A stretch of 64,000 nucleotides of DNA from Moraxella atlantae NBRC 14588 (GCF_001591265.1 NZ_BCUL01000004.1:62001-126000), one strand, 5' to 3'. Counted from the stretch's first letter, positions 47,768 to 57,194 are shown. Notes: generated by a model not told the origin, from the letters alone. A program made the numbers and translations.

Positions 47768-48775
47768 TTAGCGGATTTTTCTCCACTCGTTGCGTACCGC
47801 GATTTTGGTCGCTTCTGGTAGTGGAACATAGTCCAAAGAACGCGCTAGGTTGTCACCGTTATTAAATGCCCAATCAAAGAATTTGATAGCTTCTTGGGTC
47901 TTAGCACCACCACCTGTACGAGGTACTAGGATGTAAGTTGCGGTAGAGATTGGCCATGCGTTGGCGGCTGGCATGTTGGTGATCGACACCGCAAAACCAG
48001 GATAGCGTGCCCAGTTGATGTTACCCGCTGCTGCAAAGGTTGAATCATCAGGCTGAATGAAGCGACCTGCACGGTTTTGTAGCTGGGTGTGAGCTAGACG
48101 ATTTTGCTTGGCATATGCGTATTCAACATAACCGATTGAGTTGGCAACACGTTGTACGTTGCTTGATACGCCTTCATTACCTTTACCGCCCACGCTTGAA
48201 TTGGCGTTTGGCCACTTAACTGTTTTGTCTGCGCCCACGCTTGATTTCCAGTCGCTTGACACTTGGCTTAGGTAAGTGGTGAAAACATGCGTAGTACCTG
48301 AACCGTCTGAACGATTAACGGTGGTGATTTTAGCAGCAGGCAAGTTTACACCTGGGTTGATGGCTTTGATACGCGCATCATCCCACTGGGTAATTTTACC
48401 TAGATAGATATCAGCCAAAATAGGACCTGTCAGTTTTAATTGACCTGGCGCCACACCTGCGATATTTACCACAGGTACCACACCACCGATTACAGCCGGA
48501 AATTGAATCAAATTGCTTGCGTTCAATTGTGCTGGGGTCATTGGCGCGTCAGTGGCACCAAAATCAACGGTTTTGGCTTGGATTTGTTTGATACCGCCTG
48601 ATGAACCGATACCTTGGTAGTTCACTTGGTTGCCAGTGGCACGTTGGTATTCAGACGCCCATTTTGAATATACAGGTTGTGGGAAAGTCGCACCTGCGCC
48701 AGTAACTGTGGCTGCCATGCTTTGACCGCCTACCGCTGCAAGCAAAACGCCCGCCAAAATGTGAGATAGCTTCAT
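47768..48775 (-). CDS. pstS: Phosphate ABC transporter substrate-binding protein
   Basis: 335 aa. Signal peptide ending SMAATV, then GAGATFPQPVYSKWASEYQ (phosphate-binding N-terminal loop), YQGIGSSGGIKQIQAKTVDF, and NRSDGSGTTHVFTTYL, the second phosphate-binding segment. It captures periplasmic phosphate for PstCAB. No pstCAB follows (a terminator and a convergent gene do), so the permease must be elsewhere. AAGGAATCATC precedes the ATG. A Pho-box-like sequence lies 208 bp upstream. Confidence 0.95.
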   Translation of the reverse strand: MKLSHILAGVLLAAVGGQSMAATVTGAGATFPQPVYSKWASEYQRATGNQVNYQGIGSSGGIKQIQAKTVDFGATDAPMTPAQLNASNLIQFPAVIGGVVPVVNIAGVAPGQLKLTGPILADIYLGKITQWDDARIKAINPGVNLPAAKITTVNRSDGSGTTHVFTTYLSQVSSDWKSSVGADKTVKWPNANSSVGGKGNEGVSSNVQRVANSIGYVEYAYAKQNRLAHTQLQNRAGRFIQPDDSTFAAAGNINWARYPGFAVSITNMPAANAWPISTATYILVPRTGGGAKTQEAIKFFDWAFNNGDNLARSLDYVPLPEATKIAVRNEWRKIR

Positions 48776-49227
48776 GATGATTCCTTGATTAAGGCTTAAA
48801 AATTAAACAAGTTACAACTAAGCACGTTAAAGTGGGTAAGTGAGAAAAAAGGCTAGACTGCCTACACAAATCTTGCACAGATTACATCTGAACACACAAC
48901 ACCGACGGCGCAGGGCACCTAACCACTAAAAAACGTTACAACAAACACCACGCTAAGATTGGCAGTATTGTACGCAGCAAAGATGTCAAATATATGACAA
49001 TTTAATTTTTATTTTTTTGTGTGTTTACGGTGATTAAAGGCTAGTATTAACATCAATTTGTCACAATTTTATGCTAGGCTAAAGACTGGTTTTATATCCT
49101 ATTGTCTTGTCAGCAAAAGCTATCAAAGCAACTTACGCCAAGATAGCGATACCAATATACTTACGCCAAAATCACGAATGCTTCGATACAATTTTGGCAA
49201 ATTTTTAGATCAAATAAGGGACAAATT
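48776..49227. other. Divergent pstS / phoU control region
   Basis: 452 bp, AT-rich, no gene. It contains the Pho-box-like site at 48983-49000. Confidence 0.6.
48983..49000 (-). promoter_or_regulatory. Pho-box-like PhoB site
   Basis: On the minus strand TTGTCAT-ATAT-TTGACAT: two 7-bp direct half-sites separated by 4 bp, close to the CTGTCAT-n4-CTGTCAT consensus. Location between pstS and phoU fits phosphate control of either gene. Confidence 0.65.
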
Positions 49228-49983
49228 ATGCGCTTGATTGGTGAACATATCTCAAAGCAGTTTGACCAAGATTTACAAAACCTTTTGACACTGTTTTTAA
49301 GAATGGGTGGCATGGCAGAGCAAAACCTGCTCAATGCCTTACAAGCTCTTAGCACCCACAACCGCGAGCTTGCCGAAAGCGTGGTTAAAAGCGACCGTGT
49401 GCTCAATGCCAATGAAAAACAGCTCGATGAAGACGTGGTGACAATTTTGGCACGCCGTCAGCCTGTGGCAACTGACTTGCGCTTGATCATGGCACTTAGC
49501 AAAGCCAGTACCGATATTGAGCGCATCGGCGATGAAGCCAAACGTGTGGCAAAACTGGCATACCACAGCTACCAAAGCGAACAAACACCAATTGGCTATC
49601 CAGAAGCCGAGGTGATGGGTAAATTTGTCCAAACCATGCTCAAGCACGCGCTTGAAGCATTTGCCACGTTTGAGGTTGATCATGCTTATCAAGTGGTTGA
49701 GCAGGCGCAGCAAATTGATAGCCTGTACAAATCAGCCTCGCGCGCGCTGATGACGTATGTTATGGAGGATCCGCGTCAAGTATCACAAGTCGTTGATGGC
49801 TTGTGGGTTTTGCGTGCACTTGAGCGTTCTGCCGCCCACGCGCTGAACGTTGCTGAGCAGTTGATTTTTTGTATCACAGGCGAGGATGTGCGCTATCCAA
49901 AATCAACACCCGATATGGTCACACTTGGCGGTGACGCGCAAGATATTACCGCTGCATCTACCGACAGCGATCACGATGCCTAA
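49228..49983 (+). CDS. phoU: Phosphate-specific transport system accessory protein
   Basis: 251 aa. Two PhoU three-helix repeats with the metal-binding/conserved segments ISKQFDQDLQNLLTLFLRMG, ARRQPVATDLRLIMALSKASTDIERIGDEAKRVA (split here only by reading) and, in the second repeat, VDGLWVLRALERSAAHALNVAEQLIF. It modulates PstSCAB-PhoR signalling. Good SD AGGGACAAATT. Its own terminator follows at 50045. Confidence 0.94.
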   Translation: MRLIGEHISKQFDQDLQNLLTLFLRMGGMAEQNLLNALQALSTHNRELAESVVKSDRVLNANEKQLDEDVVTILARRQPVATDLRLIMALSKASTDIERIGDEAKRVAKLAYHSYQSEQTPIGYPEAEVMGKFVQTMLKHALEAFATFEVDHAYQVVEQAQQIDSLYKSASRALMTYVMEDPRQVSQVVDGLWVLRALERSAAHALNVAEQLIFCITGEDVRYPKSTPDMVTLGGDAQDITAASTDSDHDA

Positions 49984-50044
49984 GCGATCATGCCACAGCT
50001 TAATAAACGTTAGCGTTAGCTGATTGTCGCCTTAAGATATTTTT

Positions 50045-50074
50045 AGCGTTGGTGGTATCCATCAACGCTTTTTG
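50045..50074 (+). terminator. phoU terminator
   Basis: AGCGTTG ... CAACGCT stem around a purine-rich loop, followed by TTTTT. Confidence 0.75.
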
Positions 50075-50126
50075 GCTTTAATATAGGCTAGAAATACGCT
50101 TGAATTTGAGCAAGTACAGTGATGTG

Positions 50127-50385
50127 TTGACTTCCTCCCCTCCCTAAAGTGAGGGGATTCCTTCTGCAAGACGGTGAAGCCCCACCGCAAACCTAAGACA
50201 ATGGCAACCGCCCGTACGACACACCGTACATCTTAGGTTCTTATTTTAAGCTAATCCTACCGTTAGGATTGTCACAGACACGAATTAGCTTAAGTGTGTG
50301 TTTGGAAACGTCTTACCAGTTAAGTTACTGCGTACTCGCAATTTAGTCTTAACTTAACTGTGGAATGTAAGACATTGAATATAGT
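50127..50385 (-). ncRNA. Predicted structured RNA of element copy C
   Basis: Same internal promoter on the minus strand (TTGTTA 50420-50415, 17-bp spacer, TATACT 50397-50392) and same stems as copies A and B. Transcription would run towards the phoU terminator. The putative guide would be the bases immediately below 50127. Confidence 0.45.
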
Positions 50386-50468
50386 GAGATGAGTATAGCA
50401 AAACTCATCGCATTTAACAATTGCCTTATATCCACCGCCTGAAGTCGGTGGTTTTACGGCAACGAATG
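50127..50468 (-). mobile_element. IS200/IS605-type non-autonomous element, copy C
   Basis: 342 bp on the minus strand, bounded by TTTAT (read on that strand) and TCAA. It differs from copy B by one substitution in the second stem-loop (GTCTG for GTCTA) and by the right-end loop, CCCCTCACTTTAGGG, which here equals that of the tnpB element. The left end abuts the gph Shine-Dalgarno, so it lies immediately in front of gph pointing away from it. Confidence 0.87.
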
Positions 50469-50483
50469 ATAAAAGGAAAAACG

Positions 50484-51158
50484 ATGCGCGATGGCAAAAA
50501 TTTATTGATTTTTGATTTGGATGGGACGTTGATTGACAGCGTGCCTGATCTTGCCGCGGCGGTCAATGCCACGCTGGTGGATATCGGGCGTGCGCCGTTC
50601 GATGAAGACACCGTACGGCATTGGGTGGGTAACGGGGCAACGATGTTGGTGGCGCGTGCCTTATCGGGTGCGCTGACGGTGGATGACAATTTGCCCGAGG
50701 CCACTTTGCAAGATGCTTTGGCGCGCTTTTTTGCCCATTACCGCGCACACACCTGCGTGCGCACGCAGGCTTATGCAGGTGTCAATGAAGGCTTACAAAC
50801 GCTCAAAAACGCAGGCTACACCCTGACAATGGTGACCAACAAGCCATTTGAATTTATCGCGCCGATTGTACAAGCGATGGGGTGGCAAGATCGGTTTGCC
50901 ATCAGTCTAGGTGGGGATAGCTTACCCACCAAAAAACCCGACCCTGCCCCACTGCGGCACGTTTGCCAACAATTAAACATCGCACCGCAGCACGCCTACA
51001 TGATTGGCGATTCCAAAAACGATATCTTAGCAGGCAAAAACGCTGGCATCGACACGTTGGGGCTAAGTTATGGCTATAATTACGGGCAGGATATCCGCGA
51101 ACAGCAGCCCACCGCAGCGTTTGATAGCTTTGCTGAGATGGTTGCATTTTTGACTTAG
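50484..51158 (+). CDS. gph: Phosphoglycolate phosphatase (HAD family)
   Basis: 224 aa from the ATG at 50484 with AAGGA seven bases upstream; a longer frame begins inside the mobile element and is rejected. HAD motif I LLIFDLDGTLIDSVPD, motif II MVTNKPF, motif III KPDPAPL, motif IV MIGDSKNDILAGKNAG. It dephosphorylates 2-phosphoglycolate, from DNA repair, or related phosphate esters. The upstream promoter region has been replaced by element copy C, whose end is 15 bp from the ATG. Confidence 0.93.
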   Translation: MRDGKNLLIFDLDGTLIDSVPDLAAAVNATLVDIGRAPFDEDTVRHWVGNGATMLVARALSGALTVDDNLPEATLQDALARFFAHYRAHTCVRTQAYAGVNEGLQTLKNAGYTLTMVTNKPFEFIAPIVQAMGWQDRFAISLGGDSLPTKKPDPAPLRHVCQQLNIAPQHAYMIGDSKNDILAGKNAGIDTLGLSYGYNYGQDIREQQPTAAFDSFAEMVAFLT

Positions 51159-51301
51159 ACGGCTAACGATAGCTTGATGTGGGCAAATTGTGCTGCAAAC
51201 GCGGTACAAACATTGTGGTTTAAAATGCCCTTATTTGCCCCCATTGGGTTTAATTACTTGTTTAACCGACGTTTTTTGCCTTTTAATTAGAGATTGCCGC
51301 C

Positions 51302-51580
51302 ATGTCAAAGCCACCCAAAGTCAAAATCAAGGTGCTAAAACTTGATGAGCTCAAGTCGGTCGCCGCGCGCCTACGCAAAATCGCCCGCTTTCAGCTCACG
51401 GGTACGATTTTATGCTCATTGGCAGCGATGTATTACACCGAACAAGGCAGCCAACTGTTGCCCAAAGTATTTGGCGCGGTGGCATTTTTGACGTTGGTGC
51501 TTGGCGCGCTTAGCTTTCGCACACGCTACAAGGTGCTGCGCTTGATTGCGCTGATTAAACAAAGCCAACGTAAACCTTGA
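51302..51580 (+). CDS. Hypothetical small membrane protein
   Basis: 92 aa. A very basic N-terminal 30 residues (KPPKVKIKVLKLDELKS...RLRKIARF), then two predicted transmembrane helices (about 32-47 and 54-70) and a basic tail. Not recognised. It lies 30 bp before a DUF4385 gene and may share its transcript. Confidence 0.65.
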   Translation: MSKPPKVKIKVLKLDELKSVAARLRKIARFQLTGTILCSLAAMYYTEQGSQLLPKVFGAVAFLTLVLGALSFRTRYKVLRLIALIKQSQRKP

Positions 51581-51610
51581 GGACTCAAACACACAAAACG
51601 GCAACAACCC

Positions 51611-52189
51611 ATGCAAGAATTTAACTATCAACTAGATTATGCCAATTTGGATTTGCGCGCGCACCCCGAGTTATATCGCGTGGGGCGTGGCGAGCAAGGT
51701 GTGCTGCTGGTTGAGCCGTACAAATCCGAGATCTTGCCGCATTGGCGATTTGCCACCCCTGATATTGCGCAAGCCAGCAGTCAAGCGATTTATGCCATGT
51801 TTTTGGATTATTTGGCACAAAATGATTTTGTCGGTGCGGACATGGCGCGTAAGTTTATCCAAATGGGCTACACGCGCGCGCGGCGATACGCCAACCACAA
51901 AGGCGGCAAAAAATATGACGGCGTGGTACCTGCTGACAAAAAAGGACAAAGTGGTGCACACGGACGCGACACCTTGCCCCAACAACCACAAGACAGTGAG
52001 GCGGCGCAGATCAAAGCCGAATCTGCGCAGATTTTTAAAAAAGTTTGGGATGACTGCCGTGCCAATGCCGATTACCAACGCCTACGCAAGCAGCACCAAG
52101 CGCGTTATGAACACGACGGTCAATACGCCGATATCCCCAACGATTGGTTGGTTGAAGGCAAACCCAAAACCGACTCGTCCAAAAAATGA
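51611..52189 (+). CDS. DUF4385 family protein
   Basis: 192 aa soluble protein. The N-terminal NYQLDYANLDLRAHPELYRVGRGEQGVLLVEPYKSEILPHW (shown in parts) with RFATPDIAQASSQAI, and the middle VGADMARKFIQMGYTRARRYANHKGG, match the DUF4385 family, of unknown function and common in gamma-proteobacteria. The C-terminal half is charged and probably partly disordered. Confidence 0.8.
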   Translation: MQEFNYQLDYANLDLRAHPELYRVGRGEQGVLLVEPYKSEILPHWRFATPDIAQASSQAIYAMFLDYLAQNDFVGADMARKFIQMGYTRARRYANHKGGKKYDGVVPADKKGQSGAHGRDTLPQQPQDSEAAQIKAESAQIFKKVWDDCRANADYQRLRKQHQARYEHDGQYADIPNDWLVEGKPKTDSSKK

Positions 52190-52207
52190 TCACTTAGCCG
52201 CACCGAT

Positions 52208-53710
52208 TTACGCATTCGCCAATTGCGAACGGTAGCCAAGTGCTTCGGTCAAATGCGGTGTATCAATCGCTGCGCTGTCTGCCAAATCAGCAATTGTCCG
52301 CGCCACGCGCAGCACACGATGATAACCTCGTGCCGATAAATTCAGCCGCTGCTGCGCCATCGCCAACAAGCGTGCTTGCGCCTCACCCAAGCCAGCAAAC
52401 TGGTCAAGCTCACTGGGGGTAAGCTCACTGTTAGGCTTGCCCTGACGGGTCTGCTGACGCTGATAAGCAGCTAACACGCGCGCGCGTACGTGTGCTGAGG
52501 GCTCGCCAGGTTGGGCGTTTTGTAAATCACTGGCAGGCAAGGCTGGTACAGTCAGGTGAATATCGATGCGGTCAAGCAAAGGCCCCGATAGCTTGTCCTG
52601 ATAGCGCCGAATTTGTTCGGGACGGCACTGGCAACGCCCCGATGGGTCGCCATAATAACCACATGGGCAAGGGTTCATCGCAGCAACCAATTGAAAATTG
52701 GCGGGAAAATCGACCTGTGAATTGGCACGGCTGATGGTGATTTTTTTGCTTTCAATCGGTTGGCGCAAAACTTCCAACACCTTGCGGTCAAATTCAGCAA
52801 TTTCATCCAAAAACAACACGCCTTGGTTGGCCAGTGTGATTTCACCAGGGCGCGGTGATGAGCCGCCACCCACCAATGCCACCGCCGAGGTGGTGTGATG
52901 AATTTGGCGAAATGGTCGGGTGCCATAGGTGTAGTCAGCATTGGCAATTGAGTAGATACTGGCAACTTCCAACGCTTCATCATCGCTAAGCGGCGGTAAA
53001 ATCGTGGGCAAACGCGATGCCAATAACGTCTTGCCCGTACCAGGTGCACCACAAAATAACAATGAATGTCCACCTGCGGCGGCAATTTCTAATACGCGGC
53101 GGGCTTGCTGCTGTCCTTTGACATCTGCCAAATCAACACGGTAGTGATTGACTTGATAGCGCGCGCGATGTACGGCAGGGGTGATAGGCGTGTCGCCTTG
53201 CAGATGTTGGCACACGGTTTTTAGATGCTCGGCAGGCAAAACGCTCACACCATCGACTTGAGCAGCCTCTTGCGCGTTGGCAAGTGGCAAAATCAGCTGC
53301 CGCGGCTGCTTGTTGTCGCTTTTGATGGCACGTGCTACCGCCAGTGCGCCTGTCACGGGACGCAATTCGCCGTTGAGTGCCAATTCGCCGATCAATTCAT
53401 AACCTGCCAGCTGGCTGTCGTCGAGCTGTCCACTGGCTGCCAAAATCCCAATCGCAATCGGTAAATCCAGCCGTGCGCCATCTTTGGGCAGATCTGCAGG
53501 CGCAAGGTTGATGGTCAAGCGGCGATTGGGAAAGCTAAAACCTGCATTGATGATTGCCGAGCGCACGCGGTCTTTGCTCTCACGCACCGCCGCCTCAGGC
53601 AAACCAACGATGGTAACTGCAGGCAAACCCTGTGACAAATGCACCTCAACCATGACGCTAGGCGCGTTGAGCCCCACCACTGAACGGGTATAAATTTGTG
53701 CAAATGACAT
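52208..53710 (-). CDS. comM: YifB/ComM-family Mg chelatase-like AAA ATPase
   Basis: 500 aa from the ATG at 53710; the start at 53752 adds 14 residues not typical of the family. An N-terminal ChlI domain (MSFAQIYTRSVVGLNAPS; VTIVGLPEAAVRESKDRVR) is followed by the AAA core: Walker A GAPGTGKTLLASRLP (about 221-235), Walker B GVLFLDEIAEF, and CPCGYYGDPSGRC, a Cys-rich family motif. ComM is a helicase promoting branch migration in natural transformation, consistent with a competent Moraxellaceae host. Confidence 0.93.
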   Translation of the reverse strand: MSFAQIYTRSVVGLNAPSVMVEVHLSQGLPAVTIVGLPEAAVRESKDRVRSAIINAGFSFPNRRLTINLAPADLPKDGARLDLPIAIGILAASGQLDDSQLAGYELIGELALNGELRPVTGALAVARAIKSDNKQPRQLILPLANAQEAAQVDGVSVLPAEHLKTVCQHLQGDTPITPAVHRARYQVNHYRVDLADVKGQQQARRVLEIAAAGGHSLLFCGAPGTGKTLLASRLPTILPPLSDDEALEVASIYSIANADYTYGTRPFRQIHHTTSAVALVGGGSSPRPGEITLANQGVLFLDEIAEFDRKVLEVLRQPIESKKITISRANSQVDFPANFQLVAAMNPCPCGYYGDPSGRCQCRPEQIRRYQDKLSGPLLDRIDIHLTVPALPASDLQNAQPGEPSAHVRARVLAAYQRQQTRQGKPNSELTPSELDQFAGLGEAQARLLAMAQQRLNLSARGYHRVLRVARTIADLADSAAIDTPHLTEALGYRSQLANA

Positions 53711-53794
53711 ATTTGTTTGATTCCAATATTTTGATAAATCCTTAACCGTCATAAGGTTTTTGTGGTCTGGCTAAGGCTTTTGTGGCGTGAACAA

Positions 53795-53803
53795 TGTTAT
53801 AAT
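53795..53803 (+). promoter_or_regulatory. hemN promoter (extended -10)
   Basis: TGTTATAAT: a perfect TATAAT (53798-53803) with a TG extension. No good -35. The transcript would have a leader of about 55 nt. Confidence 0.6.
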
Positions 53804-53865
53804 AGCAAAATCATTTTGCCGATAATAGGCGCTATTTTTTTTTAATTTTTTGCTGTTACTTTATC

Positions 53866-55353
53866 ATGAATCAACGACCACCCGCGCCCGATAGCGCACC
53901 GCTTGCCGCCGATGAGCAGCCGTTTTTTAGCCGTCCTGCAGATATCCATATCAACCCGTATGCCGACGAGCGCGCAGACGCTTACACACCTGTGTATGAT
54001 GCTGCGATGATTGCCAAATATGACCGCACAGGGCCGCGCTATACGTCTTATCCGACGGCATTGGAGTTTAAGCCCATCGCGGCTGATACCGAGGCGCGTT
54101 TGTTGGTGCAGCAAGACCCCAACACGCCGCTGTCGCTGTATATTCACGTGCCGTTTTGTCGGCATCTGTGCTATTACTGCGCGTGCAACAAAATCATCAC
54201 CAAAAAAAACAGCGATGCTGGCGATTATATGGCGTATGTTGAGCGCGAGGTGCGCCATAAACGCAGCCTGTTGCAAGGTGAACCAATTGTCGAGCAGGTA
54301 CATTTTGGCGGCGGTACACCCACGTTTTTAAGTGATGATGAACTGGTGGATTTTTGGCAGTTTTTGCAAGGTCAATTTCGTTTTAGCGACAAGCCAACGA
54401 CGGATTTTAGCATTGAAATCGATCCGCGTGAGCTGCGCGACACGACGCTAGCGACGCTGCGTGCGTTGGGGTTTAATCGGCTGAGCTTTGGTGTGCAAGA
54501 TTTAGATCTTGATGTGCAGTTAGCGGTCAATCGCCAACAGCCGCTTGTTATGATTGAGCAGGTCATGCAGCAGGCGCGCGCGCTGGGTTTTGTTTCAATC
54601 AATATTGATTTGATGTACGGTTTGCCGCGACAAACGGTAGCAAGCCTGCAAAACACCATCGCGCAGATTATCGCGCTATCCCCTGACCGTTTGTCGGTGT
54701 TTAATTACGCGCATCTGCCCGAACGCTTTGCCAGCCAGCGGCGCATCAATAATGATGAACTGCCCAACGCTGCCGATAAGCTGACGATGTTCGCCAATAC
54801 CATTGAGCAGCTAACAGCGGCAGGCTACCAGTACATCGGTATTGATCACTTTGCTAAGCCCGATGATGCACTGGCCATCGCCCAACGTGCTGGTAAATTA
54901 CGGCGGAATTTTCAGGGCTACACAACGCACGGCGACTGTGACTTGCTGGGTTTTGGCGTGTCAGCGATTAGCCAGCTGGGCGCAGATTATTTGCAAAATG
55001 CCAGTGATTTGAAGGCTTATGAACAGACGATTGCTGCGCATCGTCTGCCTGCCGTTAAGCATATTCATGTGCGCCTGCCTGATTTGTTGCGCCGCTATGT
55101 CATCATGCAGCTGCTGTGCCATCATTATGTTGATTTTAAAGACATCAATGTGCGTTTTAGCGTTGATGCGGTGACGTATTTCATTGATGAAATTCAGCAA
55201 CTTGCGCCGATGCAAGCCGACAAACTGATTGATATGGACGCCAAAGGTATCCGAATTTTGCCCAAAGGACGGTTGTTGGCGCGTAACGTGGCGATGGTGT
55301 TTGACCAATATTTGAACCACGCCAACCAGCAGCGTTTTAGCCGTGCGATTTAA
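53866..55353 (+). CDS. hemN: Oxygen-independent coproporphyrinogen III dehydrogenase
   Basis: 495 aa. The radical SAM cluster motif is CRHLCYYCAC (C98, C102, C105), preceded by the family start TGPRYTSYPTALEF. FGGGTPTFL, EIDPRELRD and LMYGLPRQT are SAM and substrate-binding segments, and the C-terminal HemN domain follows. It converts coproporphyrinogen III to protoporphyrinogen IX without oxygen, supplying heme for the cytochromes encoded elsewhere in the window. The N-terminal ~45 residues are an unusual Pro/Asp-rich extension. Confidence 0.95.
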   Translation: MNQRPPAPDSAPLAADEQPFFSRPADIHINPYADERADAYTPVYDAAMIAKYDRTGPRYTSYPTALEFKPIAADTEARLLVQQDPNTPLSLYIHVPFCRHLCYYCACNKIITKKNSDAGDYMAYVEREVRHKRSLLQGEPIVEQVHFGGGTPTFLSDDELVDFWQFLQGQFRFSDKPTTDFSIEIDPRELRDTTLATLRALGFNRLSFGVQDLDLDVQLAVNRQQPLVMIEQVMQQARALGFVSINIDLMYGLPRQTVASLQNTIAQIIALSPDRLSVFNYAHLPERFASQRRINNDELPNAADKLTMFANTIEQLTAAGYQYIGIDHFAKPDDALAIAQRAGKLRRNFQGYTTHGDCDLLGFGVSAISQLGADYLQNASDLKAYEQTIAAHRLPAVKHIHVRLPDLLRRYVIMQLLCHHYVDFKDINVRFSVDAVTYFIDEIQQLAPMQADKLIDMDAKGIRILPKGRLLARNVAMVFDQYLNHANQQRFSRAI

Positions 55354-55380
55354 TTACATCGTTGATTCGGATTGAACTAC

Positions 55381-55725
55381 ATGTTAAGCCCTAACCTGCC
55401 TGCGCCTATGCTGTTGGCAATTGCGATTGTCACTGAGGTATTTGCCTCAACGTGTTTGGCAAAGTCTGATGGTTTTACCCAACTATTGCCGACATTGGCA
55501 AGCTTGGTTGGCTATGCGGTGGCGTTTTATTGCCTGTCGCAAGTGGTCAAAAGTATGCCACTTGGCATCGTGTACGCGATTTGGTCGGGGGTCGGTATTG
55601 TGCTGACTGCGCTGATTGGCTGGCTGTGGCTGGGCAATCGGCTAGATATACCTGCCATCGTTGGTATGGCGTTGATTATTGCAGGCGTGATGGTGATTAA
55701 TTTATGGTCAAAAGCAGGCAGTTGA
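55381..55725 (+). CDS. SMR-family multidrug exporter (EmrE-like)
   Basis: 114 aa from the ATG at 55381. Four transmembrane helices; the membrane-embedded Glu in IVTEVFAST (about E19), KSMPLGIVYAIWSGVGIV and the C-terminal GMALIIAGVMVINLWS are SMR hallmarks. It functions as an antiparallel dimer exchanging protons for cationic drugs. It stands alone 27 bp after hemN. Confidence 0.9.
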   Translation: MLSPNLPAPMLLAIAIVTEVFASTCLAKSDGFTQLLPTLASLVGYAVAFYCLSQVVKSMPLGIVYAIWSGVGIVLTALIGWLWLGNRLDIPAIVGMALIIAGVMVINLWSKAGS

Positions 55726-55794
55726 TGCGCTTTGAAGGCAATTTGCCGTGATTTAATCAAGCCATCGCTTTATCACCTGCCTATAACCATCGGT

Positions 55795-56337
55795 CTACCA
55801 AGCCACCGTTTGATTTTTTGACTTACTAAACGCACGCAAGCGCACATACACCGTTTTTTTGACCGTCGCCACGGTGTCACCTGCTTCATCGGTGATGGTG
55901 ATCGTATACTCACGAAACACCGCCCGCCCATCACTGGCAAGCGCGCGTACTTTGGCGATTTCGTCATCTGTCAGATGAAATTCAGCAAATACACGGCTGG
56001 TGCCTGCCTTGATAAAATCAATACACGCTGCCTTATCCCACACCACATAGTCATCGCCCAGCGCGTCCATCAGCAAAAACATCATAAACGGATCGGTCAT
56101 CGAATACAGGCTGCCGCCAAATTGGGTGCCGACGATGTTTTTATTGAGCGGTGATAGCGGCATGCTGACACAAATTCGATGCTGCGCAAAATCCACCGCA
56201 TTGACCTGTACGCGCGCGCCCAGATACGGTGGGTATAAACTGACCAATTTTGCCAGTAATTTAGGATGCTGCATGAGGCTAACGCGGCGTTTGAGCTGCT
56301 GACGCGCGCTATTAAAAATTTTTGCTGATTGTGACAT
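55795..56337 (-). CDS. DUF4442/hotdog-fold thioesterase-like protein
   Basis: 180 aa from the ATG at 56337 (SD AAGGAAG); a GTG 18 bp upstream is less likely. NIVGTQFGGSLYSMTDPFMMF with the downstream WDKAACIDFIKAG resembles the hotdog helix and beta-sheet of YiiD/PaaI-type thioesterases in the DUF4442 group. A catalytic residue is not evident. It is convergent with the SMR gene and 50 bp downstream of dapB. Confidence 0.8.
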   Translation of the reverse strand: MSQSAKIFNSARQQLKRRVSLMQHPKLLAKLVSLYPPYLGARVQVNAVDFAQHRICVSMPLSPLNKNIVGTQFGGSLYSMTDPFMMFLLMDALGDDYVVWDKAACIDFIKAGTSRVFAEFHLTDDEIAKVRALASDGRAVFREYTITITDEAGDTVATVKKTVYVRLRAFSKSKNQTVAW

Positions 56338-56387
56338 ATGACTTCCTTGTCTCACTGCTTTGATATGTTTATCTTATTTGGTAAGTT

Positions 56388-57194
56388 TTAGCCTTTAATA
56401 CCAAGCACGTCCTGCATGTCATACATGCCGTGTTGTTGCGTGCCCACCCAAACGGCAGCGCGTACCGCCCCTGCGGCAAACGTCATGCGATCACGCGCAT
56501 GGTGACGAATTTCGACCATCTCACCATCGGCAATAAACATTACGCTGTGATCGCCGACAATTTCACCACCGCGTACGGCATGGATACCAATGCTGCCTTT
56601 GGTACGCTCGCCTGTTTGTCCGCTGCGCCCATATACTGCCACCGCATTGAGGTCTTGCCCACGTGCATCTGCCACTGCTTGCGCCATCATGTACGCTGTG
56701 CCCGATGGTGCGTCGATTTTGTGCTTGTGGTGTGCCTCAATGATTTCAACATCCGCATCATCGCCGAATGCCCGCGCTGCCATTTTAAGCAGTTGTAAGG
56801 TCAGATTCACGCCTGTTGAATAGTTGCCTGCGTATATCATAGCGATATGCTTGCTGGCATCTTGCAATACGGCATTTTGCGCATCATCCAGCCCTGTCGT
56901 GCCCACCACCATGTTCACACCATGCGTCTGGCATAGTTTGGCATTGTTTGCGGTGGCTTGCGGATGGCTAAAGTCAATCAGCACATCAAGTTGGTCGATG
57001 ATTTGGTCTAAATCGTCTGTGAGCTTTATGCCCATGGCAGGCAAATTGACCAATTCGCCTGCGTCTACACCAAGCAAACTTGAGCCTGTGCGCTCAATGG
57101 CTGCCACTAAGTTGGCTTCGGGGTGCTCAGCAACAGCTTGGATCAACATCCGCCCCATACGCCCGCCCGCTCCACTAATACCGATATTTGTCAT
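56388..57194 (-). CDS. dapB: 4-hydroxy-tetrahydrodipicolinate reductase
   Basis: 268 aa from the ATG at 57194 (AAGGATTGACG upstream). NAD(P)H-binding GISGAGGRMGRMLIQ at the N-terminus; VVGTTGLDDAQNA; catalytic EAHHKHKIDAPSGTAYMMA, with the His pair and Lys; C-terminal RDRMTFAAGAVRAAVWV. It reduces HTPA to tetrahydrodipicolinate in the lysine/diaminopimelate pathway, which feeds the peptidoglycan recycled by the mpl product at the right end. dnaJ is the next gene upstream. Confidence 0.96.
   Translation of the reverse strand: MTNIGISGAGGRMGRMLIQAVAEHPEANLVAAIERTGSSLLGVDAGELVNLPAMGIKLTDDLDQIIDQLDVLIDFSHPQATANNAKLCQTHGVNMVVGTTGLDDAQNAVLQDASKHIAMIYAGNYSTGVNLTLQLLKMAARAFGDDADVEIIEAHHKHKIDAPSGTAYMMAQAVADARGQDLNAVAVYGRSGQTGERTKGSIGIHAVRGGEIVGDHSVMFIADGEMVEIRHHARDRMTFAAGAVRAAVWVGTQQHGMYDMQDVLGIKG

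Noticed and set aside
50421-50483. Longer gph start inside the mobile element
   Set aside because: The extra residues come from the element end, and the ATG at 50484 has a proper SD.
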